Source of the DNA: Heterocephalus glaber
Taxonomy: Eukaryota > Chordata > Mammalia > Rodentia > Bathyergidae
DNA: 64,000 bases
Direction: 5' to 3'
Assembly (NCBI RefSeq): GCF_000247695.1
Contig: NW_004624800.1
Location: forward strand, 8,633,364-8,697,363
The position numbers and the translations under genes were made by a program. Of this stretch, positions 10,321 through 23,072 are shown piece after piece. The notes under the pieces are model-generated. The model saw only the letters and a list, made by a program, of their open reading frames with translations, was not told the DNA's origin and made no database searches. Positions within the stretch are counted from its first letter, which is position 1. Each line of letters starts with the position of its first letter.

Positions 10321-11719
10321 CTGTTAAACCAAGAAATAATAATAGATTTTCTTGCTTGTTAGATTTACAGGTTGAAACCTTGAAGAAATGCATATGGAAC
10401 TGTATATAAACTTTTGTTATGCATCAATTAAAGCAATAGGATGATTTGGTCAATGTAGCCAACAAGCAATACATACAATGAAAGAATAAGTAGAAATATG
10501 TCCAATTGGTTCTTTGGTGAGATTTAGAATATTTTTCCTAAGGTTCTCTCTGATAAAAACTCCAAAACAAATTTTCTTATGTTACAAATTTTTTGAAGAA
10601 TTATGATTTTTCAGTAAGTAATTAATATACTCATTTCTTGAAACACAGTAGAATTTAGTGTCAAATTTAAAGACAGCAGAAATCTAAACAAGGAAAACAT
10701 CAGTAAAACCTTGCTTTTTCCAGAAAGGTAGTGGAAAGAGTAGTGATTAACTTCAGGAGGAGAGTAAACTTCAGGCTTTCATGAGGAACATGGTAAAAAG
10801 GATCAATGTAGTTTCCTATTTGTCTTTGATCTATCAAGCATGTAATTTGGGGAAGTTGATTACTTTGTTCATTTGACTTGTGAAATGTATAAACTCTATC
10901 GATCCAAGGATTAGGAATGACACCTGTTATACCACGAAAAATTATGGAAATAGTATGTAAGAGGGTGCAAGCATCTCCCAACATTCTGTAGGGTGCATAA
11001 ATGAGCAAGTGTTCTTAATTCATCCTGGTTGAAACCAGGTAATGTTGAAGAGGAGGTGGAGATCGAGATGTTGACATTGAATTGTCATAATCTCTCAGTT
11101 TCTTAGGAGAATTAGAAAGAATCCTTTTTTGAAAATAACAGGGCCAATATTATCTAATGACTAGTTAGTAAATTGTTAGTGGTATTTGAAAGATGGGCAC
11201 TTATTACAGAACACTTATATCCTAACCAATAGGAATTCAGCTCCCTTCCCATTTTCTCTCTGTCCTCTCTCTCCTCTCCCCTCCTTGCCCACTCATCCCT
11301 CCATAGTTCATTCTCCTTGTATGTATGTGTTTCTGTTGCAAAGATACATGGAGTCTGTACCCTAGGGGTTGAGTTACTTGGGTAATAAATTACCCTAAAA
11401 AATCCAGATTGATTAATGAACCTGGTACTCTGAATAGATATAATCAGTGCTCTGAACTCCTACGTCAGGACCATTTGGGTTGGTGTTTGTAAATCAGAAC
11501 TTCTGGGAGGAAAGAGAAACAGAGTGGGTGGTTGGAGAGAGGGCATGGAGCTTTTTTCCTAATGATAAATGGCTCCTGAATAAACATGACACTGAAGTTG
11601 GCGATTGTAATGTCACCAGAGACTTGGAGCCTAGATTTTAATTTAGAAGAAAATGGTGAAAAAAATTTCAATTAAAGATAGAACTACCTTTAATAACTGT
11701 CTGAGAAATATGTATCAGA
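10321..11719. other. Intron sequence without recognised gene
   Basis: No gene or confident repeat. A pyrimidine-rich patch lies at about 11240-11310. The minus-strand open frames at 10700-11008 and 11465-11671 are not recognisable as protein families. Confidence 0.5.
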
Positions 11720-12960
11720 TGAAAAGAATGAATTGAAAAGGAGACTCCAGGCAAGACAGCGTTATAAGCTCAGGTTTAGAGGTCGCCTTCTGCTTCAAAT
11801 ACACAATATTTTTAGATAAGATAGATAAAAAGAAAACTGAAAAGACATAGCTAGGATCAAAAATAAGATAAACATCTCCATGCACATGAAAGACAGTTAC
11901 AATGTGAAGCAGTGAGTAGAGCTGACTTTGAGGCCTGCTGGAGTGAGGGTCTGGGGACATTCAGAGGCCACTGGGCATTTGACTGTCACAGAGAAGTGGT
12001 GCAGGGAAGTTTCCCGTGTGTATGAGACAGGACCCTAGGGTCAGGGCTGCAAACTAAGATTGGTTCAGGTCTAACTTGCTTGTGAAAACAGACTGAAAAA
12101 CACTGCTTACTCACTGGGAGATTTGGGCTCTATGAGACTCTGTGTCCATTACTAGCCAGGAGGCTCCCACTGGTGGAGAGCCTAGACCTACAGTTTCCTA
12201 ATAACACTGATGAGCCAAGGCATGGGTCAGGTACTGCAATGAAAGATGTGGTTTTAGGTTGGGGCTTCTAGGACCCTGGGCAAAGAACGATGGAGAAGAT
12301 AGGAAAGGAGAGGAGAAGAGGGGAGTGGAGGGGAGTGGAGGGGAGTGGAGAGGAGAAAAGAGGAACAGGGTATGTATGTCTGGAGAGAGAGAGCGAGCAA
12401 GAGAAAGCACCCAAAAGTTCTAATCACATGAAAAAAACTAAACTAAATCAAGAATTTAGCATAAAATAATATACAATACCATTTGAAGCCACTGGAAATC
12501 AGTATAATTTAACTTCTCAAAAATATAAAATAGCAAATACTAGGGATTGAAAACAGCATAATTATCAGATATAATGGAAGAAATAAAACATTTACAGACA
12601 CTGAAAAAAGTAAAAGTGATCTTGGAAATAAAAAAGTACTTGTTGATAGAAAAAATCTCATCAGAGTAAATTCTATCCATTTTATATATAATTGGATAGA
12701 ATATAAACAGATAAAGATAATAATGTAATGTTCTCAATATTGCAATAAAAAGAGCCCCAGAGCCCTGACACCATGAATTTTAAAAATATTCCTAAACATT
12801 GAAAAGAATATGTAATGTGAGCATATTATTGAAAACTGAATCAGGGTGTACAAATGAAAGTTGATCTGAATGAAAAAGATTGATGAAGTGTGACATTAAA
12901 AAATATAAAGCGTGAGCACATAATTGAGAATTATCTCACTGTTACAAAATAATAGGCATC
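11720..12960 (+). repeat. Possible old L1/HAL1 5' side
   Basis: The A-rich sense strand at 12420-12960 has phrases such as GATATAATGGAAGAAATAAAAC and GTGATCTTGGAAATAAAAAAG that recall ORF1 coiled-coil coding sequence of ancient L1 or HAL1. No long frame survives. This is a resemblance only; a repeat-library search would settle it. Confidence 0.35.
12298..12366. repeat. Purine (GGA/GGGG) low-complexity tract
   Basis: Within a purine-rich run, the 10-bp unit AGGGGAGTGG is repeated three times in tandem (about 12318-12347), flanked by GGAGAGGAGAAG sequence. It has three GGGG runs with GG runs between them. Confidence 0.85.
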
Positions 12961-13629
12961 TTAGGAAGTGCTAAAGGAACTTGCTAATGAGCTCAGATTT
13001 ACAGCAGGACACAAACAGCTGCAAGGATAGAAGAGAAGTTGGATAAATAGACCTCAGCAAAATGTACATACTTTTTGATCAGAGTAATTGAAGAAGGGAG
13101 CTTTATCCACTAATGAACATCTGTCATACATTGCAGGAAACAGCAGTGTCACAGTCATTGCTAAAATATAGATAAATTAGTGCCTACAGAAAGCAACATT
13201 AAAACAAAAGGGCTTAAAGCTATTTTTGAAACAAAACAGAGGGAAAAAAAAAGATCTGATTGTCTCCCATTTTTACCTCCACCAGGAACCACATCAGTTT
13301 TCAAATGGCTCTGGTGATGGCAACACTTAATCACGTACAAGGAATTCTCTCCTGGGACAAGTTAAGATCTAGCGGGACATACACAGCTGCAATAACTTTT
13401 TTGAAGCATTCAAATCCAGATTATATCCCAAAGGATATAATTCATAAGTGTAATCTAAACTTCATTGACTGTTTATGAAAGCTGTTGGCAGAAAAGAAAG
13501 ATAAGTAAAAAGCAGCAACAACAAAATATAGACAGGGAATCTTTTTTTAAAGTCTTTTAAGTGAATTGTCAATATTTAGAATAAAAGAGAAATGGAGATC
13601 TAGAGACAGTGGAGGTGGTGTCCATGAGT

Positions 13630-14065
13630 TAAAAGGATTTCCTTCTTGAATCAGGTCCTTATTTAATAAAACTGAATAAATTACAAAGATTTATCACTAA
13701 CTTAATTACAGTAAGGCATCTGGCAAAATCTCTGATAAGTGTAATGGTAAAATGTGGGAGATAAAAGCTGTAGGTAACTTTAAAAATAGCTAATAATAAT
13801 GCCCCAGATATGTTGATTAATGACCATGTCAACTTGAAGAGAGTTCTCTAATGGTGTTCCACAGGCTTTCTTCCTGTATATTGTCATTTCTAATATTTTT
13901 ATTATTTAAGGCATGAAAGACATGCTTATAAAATTTGTCCATTACATAAAGCTAGTAAAGAGATCTAACAGGATAACTAACTGAAGTATGATCTAAAATA
14001 TTTTTGACTGGCTAGAATTCTGAACACAAACCAGCACAATTTGTTGTAACATCAATAAGATACCC
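13630..14065 (+). repeat. Ancient CR1/L3-type LINE, reverse transcriptase fragment
   Basis: The segment AATGACCATGTCAACTTGAAG, then TCTCTAATGGTGTTCCACAG and ACATGCTTATAAAATTTG, follows the order of CR1/L3 LINE RT coding sequence. The second encodes a remnant of the conserved GVPQG motif. The catalytic block that should read FADD is eroded (KFVHYIKL in one frame) and there are stops. L3/CR1 copies in mammals are very old; this is a fossil with no coding capacity. Confidence 0.7.
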
Positions 14066-14399
14066 ATTATCAGCTTTATGCTTAAAAATATATAATGATT
14101 AGAAATGATTATGTGACCTGAATTAAATTTATGGATAATATGATGTTCAGTTATGGCATCTAATTATTTTTTTTCTAGCCAATTGACACTTTATTTTTCC
14201 AGCTGACACTCACACAGATGTTACTATCCACTCCCTGACCCTAGCATGAGGTTCCACCCATGACCCAGAGGAGCAGGTTTCCTTTTTTCTCCCTAAGACA
14301 GCATGGACACCCTTATCTCAACAAGACAGTACATGCTTACCAACTGGCACTAGCACATGTGCTGTGGAACCTGCTCTCTTGCAGGTAAAAATAAATAAA
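14066..14399. other. Short unresolved intron segment
   Basis: An A/T-rich part is followed by a more GC-balanced stretch (14180-14390) of unknown origin that abuts the L1 fragment. No gene is visible. Confidence 0.5.
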
Positions 14400-15305
14400 G
14401 ATAAAAATACTAAACAACCCAATTGCAATCAGTGAAATTAAAAACATAATTAAAAATTTACCAACAAAGAAAAGCCCAGGTCCTGATGGCTTCACTCCTG
14501 AATTCTACAAGACATTTAGAGAAGAACTATCGCCACTACTCTTTAAACTTTTCAATGAAATTGAAAGGGGAGCAATACTCCCAAATTCATTCTTGGAAGC
14601 AAGTGTTACTTTGATTCCAAAACCAGGGAAAGATTCAACCAAAAAAGAGAACTACAAGCCAATCTCACTAATGAACATAGATGCAAAAATCCTCAATAAG
14701 ATACTGGCAAACAGAATACAGAAGATCATCAAGATCATACACTCTGAGCAAGTCAGATTTATCCCAGCGATGCAAGGATGGTTCAACATACATAAATCAA
14801 TAAATGTAATACACTGTATTAACAGAGTCAAGGACAAAAACCATATGATCATCTCAATAAATGTAGAAAAAGCATTCGATAAAATTCAACACTCATTCAT
14901 GATAAAAACCCTGCAGAAAATTAGAATAGAGGGTCTTTATCTCAATTTGATAAAGACTATCTATGAAAAACCAACAGCCAACATCATACTAAATGGTCAA
15001 AAACTGAAAACCTTAATGCTAAAATCAGGAACAAGACAAGGATGCCCACTATCACCACTCCTTTTCAATATAGTTTTGGAAACATTAGCCACGGTAATTA
15101 GACAAGAGAAAGAAATAAAGGGAATAATGATAGGAAAGGAAGAAGTTAAACTGTCATTATTTGCTGATTATATGATACTTTATATTGAAGACCCAAAAAA
15201 CTCCATCAAAAGACTTTTAGAATTAACTGACTGATGCTGGATACAAGGTAAACACTCAAAAATCAATAGCCTTCTTGTACACATATAATTCTTTGCAGGG
15301 AAATA
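14400..15305 (+). pseudogene. L1 ORF2 reverse transcriptase fragment
   Basis: A 213-codon open frame (14593-15234) encodes part of L1 ORF2p. It has the RT N-terminal block ([20 protein letters not shown]), the VEKAFDKIQ region with the first catalytic Asp, the [12 protein letters not shown] block and the active-site loop. The loop reads FADY instead of FADD (codons GAT TAT at 15166-15171), so the second catalytic Asp is lost. The segment lacks endonuclease, ORF1, 3' UTR and A tail. It is therefore an internal piece of a once longer element, truncated on both sides, and not functional. Confidence 0.93.
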
Positions 15306-15414
15306 TTTGATATATCTTATTAAGTCCTCACAGCTACCCATCACAGATAGATACAGAGTATGTAACAACACCATCCAGCTACATAAAGAAATCACTGCTA
15401 GCAACTCTTAAGCT

Positions 15415-15800
15415 CCTCTTTGTTCCTTTTCCAAAAATGGCCATGTCTTTCCTTCTCAATGAATTGACCCAGTGTTTTATCCATGGGGTTGTAGCAATAG
15501 GCCTCTCATTTTTTCTGCCTGCTGACAGTGGACTGTATAACCCTCTTTATCTGTTGTCACTATAGTCATGTGAATATTTCTAATTCAGAGCTATTATGAA
15601 TGTGGATGCTATCATCATTCTTGTTTATTTTTCTGAGTGTTTCACTATGTGTGCATTTCTTTCGGGTTTATACCCAAGGGAAGAACTGTGCATCCAATAA
15701 ATTGAATTGTTTCTTTCTAAGTAAGTCAGCTAAGCCAGTTTCCCAATAGTTGAACCAATTTTACCCCCTACCAGTAGTGATAAAATTTCTGCTGTTCTAA
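15415..15800 (-). repeat. Old L1 fragment in antisense
   Basis: Phrases such as CAGAGCTATTATGAATGTGGATGC and TTCGGGTTTATACCCAAGGG, followed by CCAGTTTCCCAATAGTTGAACC, match the antisense of the 3' part of ancient L1M elements. Orientation is opposite to the L1 RT fragment just upstream. Confidence 0.65.
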
Positions 15801-15842
15801 AGCCTTGACCAAACATAGTATTGTTAACTTTCTTTTTCTTTC

Positions 15843-15930
15843 TTTTTTTTTTTTTTGGTACCCGGGATTGAACTCGGGTCCTTGTGCTTTCAAGGCAGGC
15901 AGCGGAACCACTGAGCTAAATCCCCGGCCC
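15843..15930 (-). repeat. ID-like SINE, minus strand, with TSD
   Basis: Poly-T, then GGTACCCGGGATTGAACTCG to GAGCTAAATCCCCGGCCC, the reverse complement of the ID body. The flanks ATTGTTAACTTTCTTTT (from 15820) and ATTGTTACCTTTCTTTT (from 15931) differ at one base and are the target-site duplication. Confidence 0.96.
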
Positions 15931-16009
15931 ATTGTTACCTTTCTTTTATAGTGTAGTTTTAATAATCTAGCCCCCTGTGAATATGCTTTTCATTTTTCTG
16001 ATAACTACC

Positions 16010-16900
16010 CTTATTGTGTTGATCCTGAAGCTTATTACAAAGCTATTGTTAGTGAAGGCATAAAGGTTAATAGTAAAAGGATAGAGAAATAAACCAAATA
16101 AACAATTACAGATTACTGAAAGAAAACGACATACATAATGAGCATATCAGCACTTGATCTAGACAGAAGCCATCATATATTATTTACAATAAAACATTCA
16201 GGGTCAATTAGATATCCACATGGAAAAGAAAAAAGAAAATGTGGATCTGTTCTGCACAAAACTAATGAAATCACTTTTAAAATATATAGATCCAATTGCA
16301 AAAGTGGGACATTAAACATCTTGAAAATATCAGAAAATGGAATATTATTTTTTCGTGGTTGGGAAAGATTTCTTAAATCAGACTCAGAAATCACCACCTA
16401 CAAGGACAAATTAGATTATATTAAAATTAGAAACATGATTATCAAAACTAGTGACTATTAGATGAGTGAAGCCTCACCATAGATTTGGGAATATATTGCT
16501 AAACTTATAACCAACAAAATGCTTAGATCCAAATTGTATAAATAATTAGAAACATTCAGACAACTCAATAAAAATGGGCAAAAATTATAAAGGTAGTCCA
16601 CAAAAGAGGACTACAATCTATAAAACATACGACAACAGTGATTAAATTCATGTGATAAACCTTTTAAGAAAGATAATTTAAAAGCTAAGAATGCTAAAAG
16701 AGAATAACCAAAATAATGAAGGGGTTGAATTTCACAGTATTTTTCTGAAGAGACTAAACATGGTTAAGGTTTGTCAGTGAAAACTAAGAAGTGAGGTAAT
16801 TTCCATTTGCTACCATTTAAGGGAATAGTGATACAAGGTTTTCCAATAATGAAACAGTAACACCACACATTCCCAAAGTACACATTTTTATGTATAGGTA
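16010..16900 (+). repeat. Old L1 ORF2 C-terminal-side fragment
   Basis: TATCCACATGGAAAAGAAAA, ACAAATTAGATTATATTAAAATTAG and AGACAACTCAATAAAAATGGGC match the order of old L1 ORF2 C-terminal coding sequence. The open frame at 16138-16461 (107 codons) preserves some of it (GWERF and KDKLDYIKIRN). It is degenerate and not a host gene. Confidence 0.75.
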
Positions 16901-17029
16901 ATTCAGGTAGATTTCAAAATTTAAAATTAATCTTTGCTTAAAGTGAAAAATTGTTGATTCAGTAGGTTCAATTGTATTTATCTGTCTGTAAATAATTCAT
17001 TCTACTACTAATTGTTTGCTTTTTGAGTG

Positions 17030-17125
17030 TGTTTGTGTATGCACCTGTGTGTGTGTGTATGCGCGTGCTGCTGACAATTAAACACAGACAAGTGCCCCAC
17101 CACTGGGCTGCAACTCTAGTGCTTG
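17030..17125 (-). repeat. ID-related SINE remnant next to (GT)n
   Basis: After a short GT-rich stretch, GCTGACAATTAAACACAGAC, then AAGTGCCCCACCACTGGGCTGC and AACTCTAGTGC resemble the reverse complement of the ID half of a B1-dID/B4 SINE. It is much diverged. Confidence 0.55.
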
Positions 17126-20100
17126 TTTCCATTCTTATTTGGACCAAAGAAAGGAACTGTTTTCACAAATTTGAAACAAACACTTTGCTGAAAGGAAAAT
17201 AAAATTTTCTTATTAATTATATTGTTTCCTTCAAGGGTTCAACATACTATAGTAAGATAATTTTCCAGGATGGCTCTTTACAAAACTGATAATATCCAAA
17301 TACGACATATATTATTAAGATTTCTTGCAATTAGGCAAACTTAAGCACAATCTATCAATCTGAGGCTTTTGTTTACATATTTACTTTACATGAAAATCAC
17401 TGAGTGTGAGAAATAGATTTGCTGCTAAGTGAATTCAGTTTCAGACCATTTAAAAGTATTTCAGAGAATTTCTCAGGTCAATTTTCTTGTAAGATATTTG
17501 AACTAAGGATGTCAATTTATTTTTAAAATGTCAAATCCTACCTTCAGATTATGTTATAGGAAATGAGAAATGAGAACCAGGCAGAAGACCTCCATCACTG
17601 TGCAAAAACTACGTAAAGTAGTGTTTGAAGCTAATGTAAATTCACACCTAAGTTTGATCAACTTCTGGTTCTGTATGAAAGACACCGAGATCCAAACAGG
17701 AGGCCAGCCAGGGCCAGAGCGAAAGCTAACGTGTATTTTTTAATTGTTATATTATTTTATACACATTATTTACACTTACCATTTTATACTGGATTTTTAC
17801 ACTATATACAATGTAAAATAATAAACTAATATGATAATATAAAATAAAAATAAGTAAGTTTAAAAATCGTGAATATGCATAGCTTGTAATTTTAAAATTC
17901 ACACAGTATAGAGCATGTATGGTCATATTTTTTCTAATGTTCTGGCAATATTATCACAAGAGACAATATACTTTCTTGTGCATTACTTTAGATTGTGGCA
18001 TTAGATGAAAATATTACCATAATCAGAAGTCGGTGTGACACATTTTGTAAATATTAAAATAAATATCACCAACAAGAGAATGGAGCATCACCAATTTAGC
18101 TCTCTATTACTGGAGATACTCAAGTGAAAGCTAGTTAATCAGAATTATTGCAGGAGGGCAAAAATACATTAAATAAGAGAATGGACTAAGGGTCTTTAAT
18201 TTCATTTACAAATAAAGTTGAAATGAAATGCAAACAATTATGTTAAAATCATTCGTGGTGCTATCAAGTGGTTTTAATTCGTTATAGAGGTTATGGTTGA
18301 TCTTTTTTTTTCTAATATTGAGGGGTGTTATTTACACTATTTTCAAGTAACACTTGACCGTATATAATTTTTATTGTCAATGAGTTTGTTCATTTCCATT
18401 CTTTGCTGTGAACAATCCCTCCGATTAATTTACTTAGCAAGTATTTATAGAGAACTTCTATATGTAAGCCATGAGGGGTTTCTTTAAAAGAATTCTTCAT
18501 TAGCAATTTTAAATATACTTTAAAATTAATGTTAAATAATATTAAAGATATACTTGAGGATTCAATGTATTCATTTGGAAAATGTAAAAAGTTCTTTATT
18601 TAATAAAGGTTTTATATCATGGGAAATCAAAATTTAAATATATTTTTAATGAGTACCAAAATGATTTCTTGACTGTGGAAAAAACAAGGACAAATGAAAA
18701 TAATAAACTAAGTCTAAGTCAGTGAAAAGATGCTTCCTCTTCCGGCCAGTAGGAGTAATGTTGCTGTGTGGTTTCCCCTAAAGGATATCAGGAAACAGGA
18801 GGACTCCCTGTAACCTCCCCTCCCCAGTATTTCCTTCCTGACTGCACTTTTAAATGCAGTCAAGGATGAGGAGGATCTCAATTGTTGGGACAGGCATAGT
18901 TGTTTCTAAGAAATTCAATGTTGTGTGGGCAGGAAATCATATTTCTATGTGCAAATCTACAGCTCCACTGTATTTTGTCATCTTTGGCATATGTTCCTAT
19001 TAAAGTCTGAAGAATTTTTCAAATGTCATCATTAATTAAAATACTTGTGCAGCTTCTCTAGCCAAATAAATGCCCATTCACTGACATACTTCACAAAATG
19101 ACATCATTTATAGGATGTTATTCTTCCTGATTAAAAAAGAATAGAGAAAAAAATTCATTTTTAGGTAGCTCCTCTCCAAGAATGCTGCATGGCAGAGATG
19201 TTCAAAATAACTTTTTGGGTTAGAAAAGGCTTCAGAGCTCAACCATACAATATTTATTCCTAAGGTAACAAATAAATCTACCTTCTATTTGGAGGGAATA
19301 CTGAAGAAAGGAAATCACTATAGAAGTTAATTAAAGAACAAAGCCTAGTGAGGTATAAGGAAACCCTCAGTATCATGAAGTTTGTGAAGCCTAGGATTTC
19401 TACTCATCATTTTATAACTATTGCCTGGCACAAAAACATAGACATAACGGGTATTCAATAAATACCTTTAAAAGATATGAATACAAGAAAAAGTTAAAAA
19501 TGAATGTAAGAATGAATTAACTGATAAATACATAATATTCTGGAAATAAAATCCTGAAACAAGAAGGAAAATCCTTGGGTCCAATTGTATGGGTATGCAA
19601 GAAAGGTGGAGATCATAAGAGACAAACTGTACTTCAATAAAAAATAATTCCTTAATTGTAGTGGTTTTTCATTCCATTTTTAGTGAAGAAATATTTAGAA
19701 GTTTTGGGTTGGGTACTTGCTGTATTTTATTGTAGATATTATTGTTGGTGTAGTGTATATTTAGGAATTCTTATTAAATACATCTAACTTCAGTCTTTAA
19801 AAATCCCATTGCTTGTATGCATACATTAAATCTTCTTAAAATTAACTATTTAGCCATTGTCTTTGCAAAGTCCTTGGACTATATCAAAATTCTAATAGTT
19901 GTAGTGGACAGACTTAAAAAAAGAGCATATTCTTAAAATTCAGCGTTAACAAATTTTTCTTGGCTCACAGCAATTGCTCCTGCATTAGCAAGTTCCATCC
20001 TGTGAAAATGATCATGATCAGTGCCTCACCTTCTTGGGAATCATCAGCCTATGTGGGTCTGGAGAGTGAGTGGACAGGGTAGTCTTAGGAGAGGGGAAAA

Positions 20101-21459
20101 AACAAGGACTTCCTCAGTGACTCAGGAAGAATGGGCCATCTTGGTATGGCTCTGATTCCCAGGACACTTCTCTAAGTGGGTACAGAAATTAAAGTGAAAG
20201 TTTTAAGAATTCAGATTGAACTCACTACAGTGAGAAATTTCTTAAATTTATGAGGGGCCTTGTAGCTACATTACTAGCATTAGATGAATTTCAAAATAAA
20301 TTCGCATGGATATTGTCAAAACCTGATCTTCATATAGTATTTTGTGTAAAATGTTATTTGGTATTTTTATCTTCACATAAGAATAAAAATGGTCAGAAGA
20401 CCATTTACAAATGCAATGTTAGAGCTGGTAGCTAAATATAGTTTATCATTTGTTAGAAAAATAATTAGAGATGCAAATAATATCTCAATGCCATCTGTCC
20501 CAGGGATTCCTTTCCTGAAGCGTTATTATTTCCTGGGGTAGTGGTCTACACTAAAAGAAATCTTTGAAGAAATGAAGAATGGCAAAAAAAGAAATCCATA
20601 CATTCGTGCATTAACAAAATTTGTTATTCTACGTGCGAGAATAAAATAACAGTGATACATGCAAATAATACATGCAATTGTATGCAATATATACAGTAGT
20701 ATATTCAGTTGACATATAAAAATTTTATACATAGAAACTACATATACAAAAATTAATGTGATGATGTAAATTGCTAATGATCTATACAATAATATAAAAA
20801 TGTACTATATGCAATTATTTTTAAGTAAGTCTATCATATATAAAAATAAGGGACAAGGAGGCCATTTCCCATTGAAATATGATAATTGAGACATGTTTTT
20901 CACTGACTTGAAGTAAGTGAAAATTGCTTTGTATCTCCACTTTTTATATTTGTACACTCAACCTCAATGTATGATACTATAATTTCAAATGCTTGAAAAC
21001 ATAAGTTATAAAATTAAGAATTTCTTTGCCTTAGTTCCAGTTTTCTTTCCAGGAAGAAAAAACAAAGGATTATTTTCAAGATCAATATAGTTAAATATAA
21101 TATTTCCTTTGAGATTTAACTCAAAGGTCTTTTATGGGTCCTCTGATCATTCTTACAACTCTCACATAGTGAAAGACTCCCTCCTCTTCGATCAGTGATT
21201 TGTACATACATTATTTATTCCAATCCCAGTTACCAGCATTATGTCCTTTCCAAGTTCATTCTATATGACATACAGTAGACTTTTAAAAAATTCATACTAT
21301 AACTATAGAATCTGAAATAGTAAAAAGGAGAGAGTTTTGACATTCCTATACTAGCAAGATAAAGTATTTCACCAAAAACTTTGTGGGTAAATTTTGATAT
21401 AAACTGAAAATATTTATAGTAGTCCTACCTCCCTAGGTGCCAAATGATTAATGAAATAA
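17126..21459. other. Intron sequence without recognised gene
   Basis: About 4.3 kb of AT-rich intron. I see no exon, RNA gene or repeat I can name with confidence. A somewhat GC-richer patch at 18725-18860 is unexplained. The open frame at 20250-20435 has no family resemblance. Confidence 0.5.
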
Positions 21460-21486
21460 CACATACACACACTCACACACACACAT
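21460..21486. repeat. (AC)n microsatellite, interrupted
   Basis: ACACATACACACACTCACACACACACAT is an imperfect CA repeat just upstream of an ID SINE. Confidence 0.85.
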
Positions 21487-21515
21487 ATTCCATGTGTACT
21501 TTAAATTAGCTATAT

Positions 21516-21612
21516 GGGCCTGGGATTTAGCTCAGTGGTTCTGCCACCTGCCTCACAAGTGCAAGGATCCGAGTTCGATCCCCAGTACCAAAATAAATAA
21601 ATAAATAAATAA
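21516..21612 (+). repeat. ID-like SINE with (AAAT)n tail
   Basis: The body runs from GGGCCTGGGATTTAGCTCAG to GATCCCCAGTACC, and the tail has turned into an AAAT/AATA microsatellite. No clear target-site duplication is visible. Confidence 0.92.
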
Positions 21613-21740
21613 TCTATAGATTAATCATAATATTAAATACAATGTAGATTCTGTATAATATTTGTTAGACTGCATTGTTTAGGGAATGATGATTAAAAAA
21701 ATGTCAGCTCATATTTATTGCAGGTGAAGTTTTTTTTTTT

Positions 21741-21810
21741 TCCTGAACATTTTCAATCTGTGGTTGGTTGACCCATGGATGAGGAACCCATGGATCCAGA
21801 TGGCTGACTG
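21741..21810 (-). mobile_element. Tigger-type DNA transposon end
   Basis: AATCTGTGGTTGGTTGACCC, ATGAGGAACCCATGGATCC and GATGGCTGACTG at the right edge match the reverse complement of the terminal region of Tigger-family (pogo/Tc1-mariner type) elements, which begin CAGTC. The next two bases are TA, as expected of the target dinucleotide. Only one end is seen. Confidence 0.7.
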
Positions 21811-21848
21811 TACTGTTGTATTTAGTGCAGTCCTCCATAATGTTATAT

Positions 21849-21873
21849 ACATACACACATACATACATACATA
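21849..21873. repeat. (CATA)n microsatellite
   Basis: ACATACACACATACATACATACAT is a short tetranucleotide repeat. Confidence 0.9.
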
Positions 21874-22910
21874 ATATAATTTACATACATCGTAGAGTCA
21901 TCAGCTTCTCTCATAAGAATTTTTTAATAGGTTTTTCTTTCAATGCACAGGCTTGAATTGGCTGATGTTTCTGTGGGTTAGAATGACAATTAACTGGTGG
22001 AAAAACCCTATTAAAACAAAGGAATACAGACCCCATATTCTTTATTTTACACCTCAATAAGGTCACTGTCTTCTACTTTTATAAAAAACCCCATGTATTT
22101 GTGATTACCATATTCCTAATTTTCATTCTTCAAATTAGAATTGTATTGAAAGCCTGCTACTGGGGTAGCACACCCAAAAGTTCATTAGACCAGAATCAGG
22201 ATGAAGTGGGTCTCCAACCTAGTTATGAAAGTAAGTTTGTGTGACATTATGGAAGGGGCACCCCAATTATGAGGCCCCAAATTTTTATTTGACCATCATA
22301 ATTTTTTAAAAAGTGTATGTCATGATAATATTTGATGATGAACCCTGCAATAAGGTGGCACAACATCATCAAAATAGGTAATTTGATCAATAACACTCTT
22401 AAATTTTTGTTAGTCATCTAGTTCACAAAAGGACTCATTAGAAAATAGGTAAAACCCATTTTGCCGGAAATACCACTTTAAATGCTACATCAGGAAGACA
22501 GGAAGACACAAGTGCAGTACATAAAGTGAAAACTGAACCACAATGGGGTTGGCTTCAGGCCCTTCAGTCAGTGTTCGATTGAGTGGATGAATAGAGAACT
22601 GCAAGAACATTCTGTGGGACTGAATTTTGTCATGAGTGCTTGCACACTAAAAAGGATAAAGCAAAAATCAAGGATGATTTCTAAGTGTTTTGTCTGGAAG
22701 AACGTAGGATATGTTGGTGCCAATTCCAAACGTGGAAAAGGCTAGTAGAGAAACAGATTCAAGGAAGAAAATCAAGAGTGATATTCCAGTCTTAAATTGA
22801 GACATGTATTAGTCATTCGAGGCAAGGTTCCAAACTGATCACATATGAGTCAGTAAAAAACAGGAAATTAAGGTATACATTTAAAACAATCAATTTAGGT
22901 GTGACTTTCT
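21874..22910. other. Intron sequence without recognised gene
   Basis: No gene or confident repeat is visible in this AT-rich stretch. Confidence 0.5.
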
Positions 22911-23072
22911 TTTTTCTGTGCTACAAACTGAATCCAAGGCCTTCACATGGGGCTATATTAAAGGCCCATTTTATTTATTTATAAAATTTTTTGAGACAGG
23001 GTACTGCTGAGTATCCAGGCAGGGCTCCCAGAGTGCTGAGATTACAGGAATGCATCATACTGCCTGACTAAG
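22911..23072 (-). repeat. B1-dID/B4-type composite SINE, minus strand
   Basis: The left part (GTGCTACAAACTGAATCC, AAGGCCTTCACATGGGGC) is a decayed ID half. The right part (TTTTTTGAGACAGGGTACTG, GAGTGCTGAGATTACAGG) is the antisense of a 7SL-derived B1 unit. ID joined to B1 in this way is the known composite SINE of several rodent lineages. Confidence 0.8.

Noticed and set aside
12318..12347. A strong G-quadruplex
   Set aside because: Only three GGGG runs are present with GG between them, so a stable multi-layer quadruplex is not assured.
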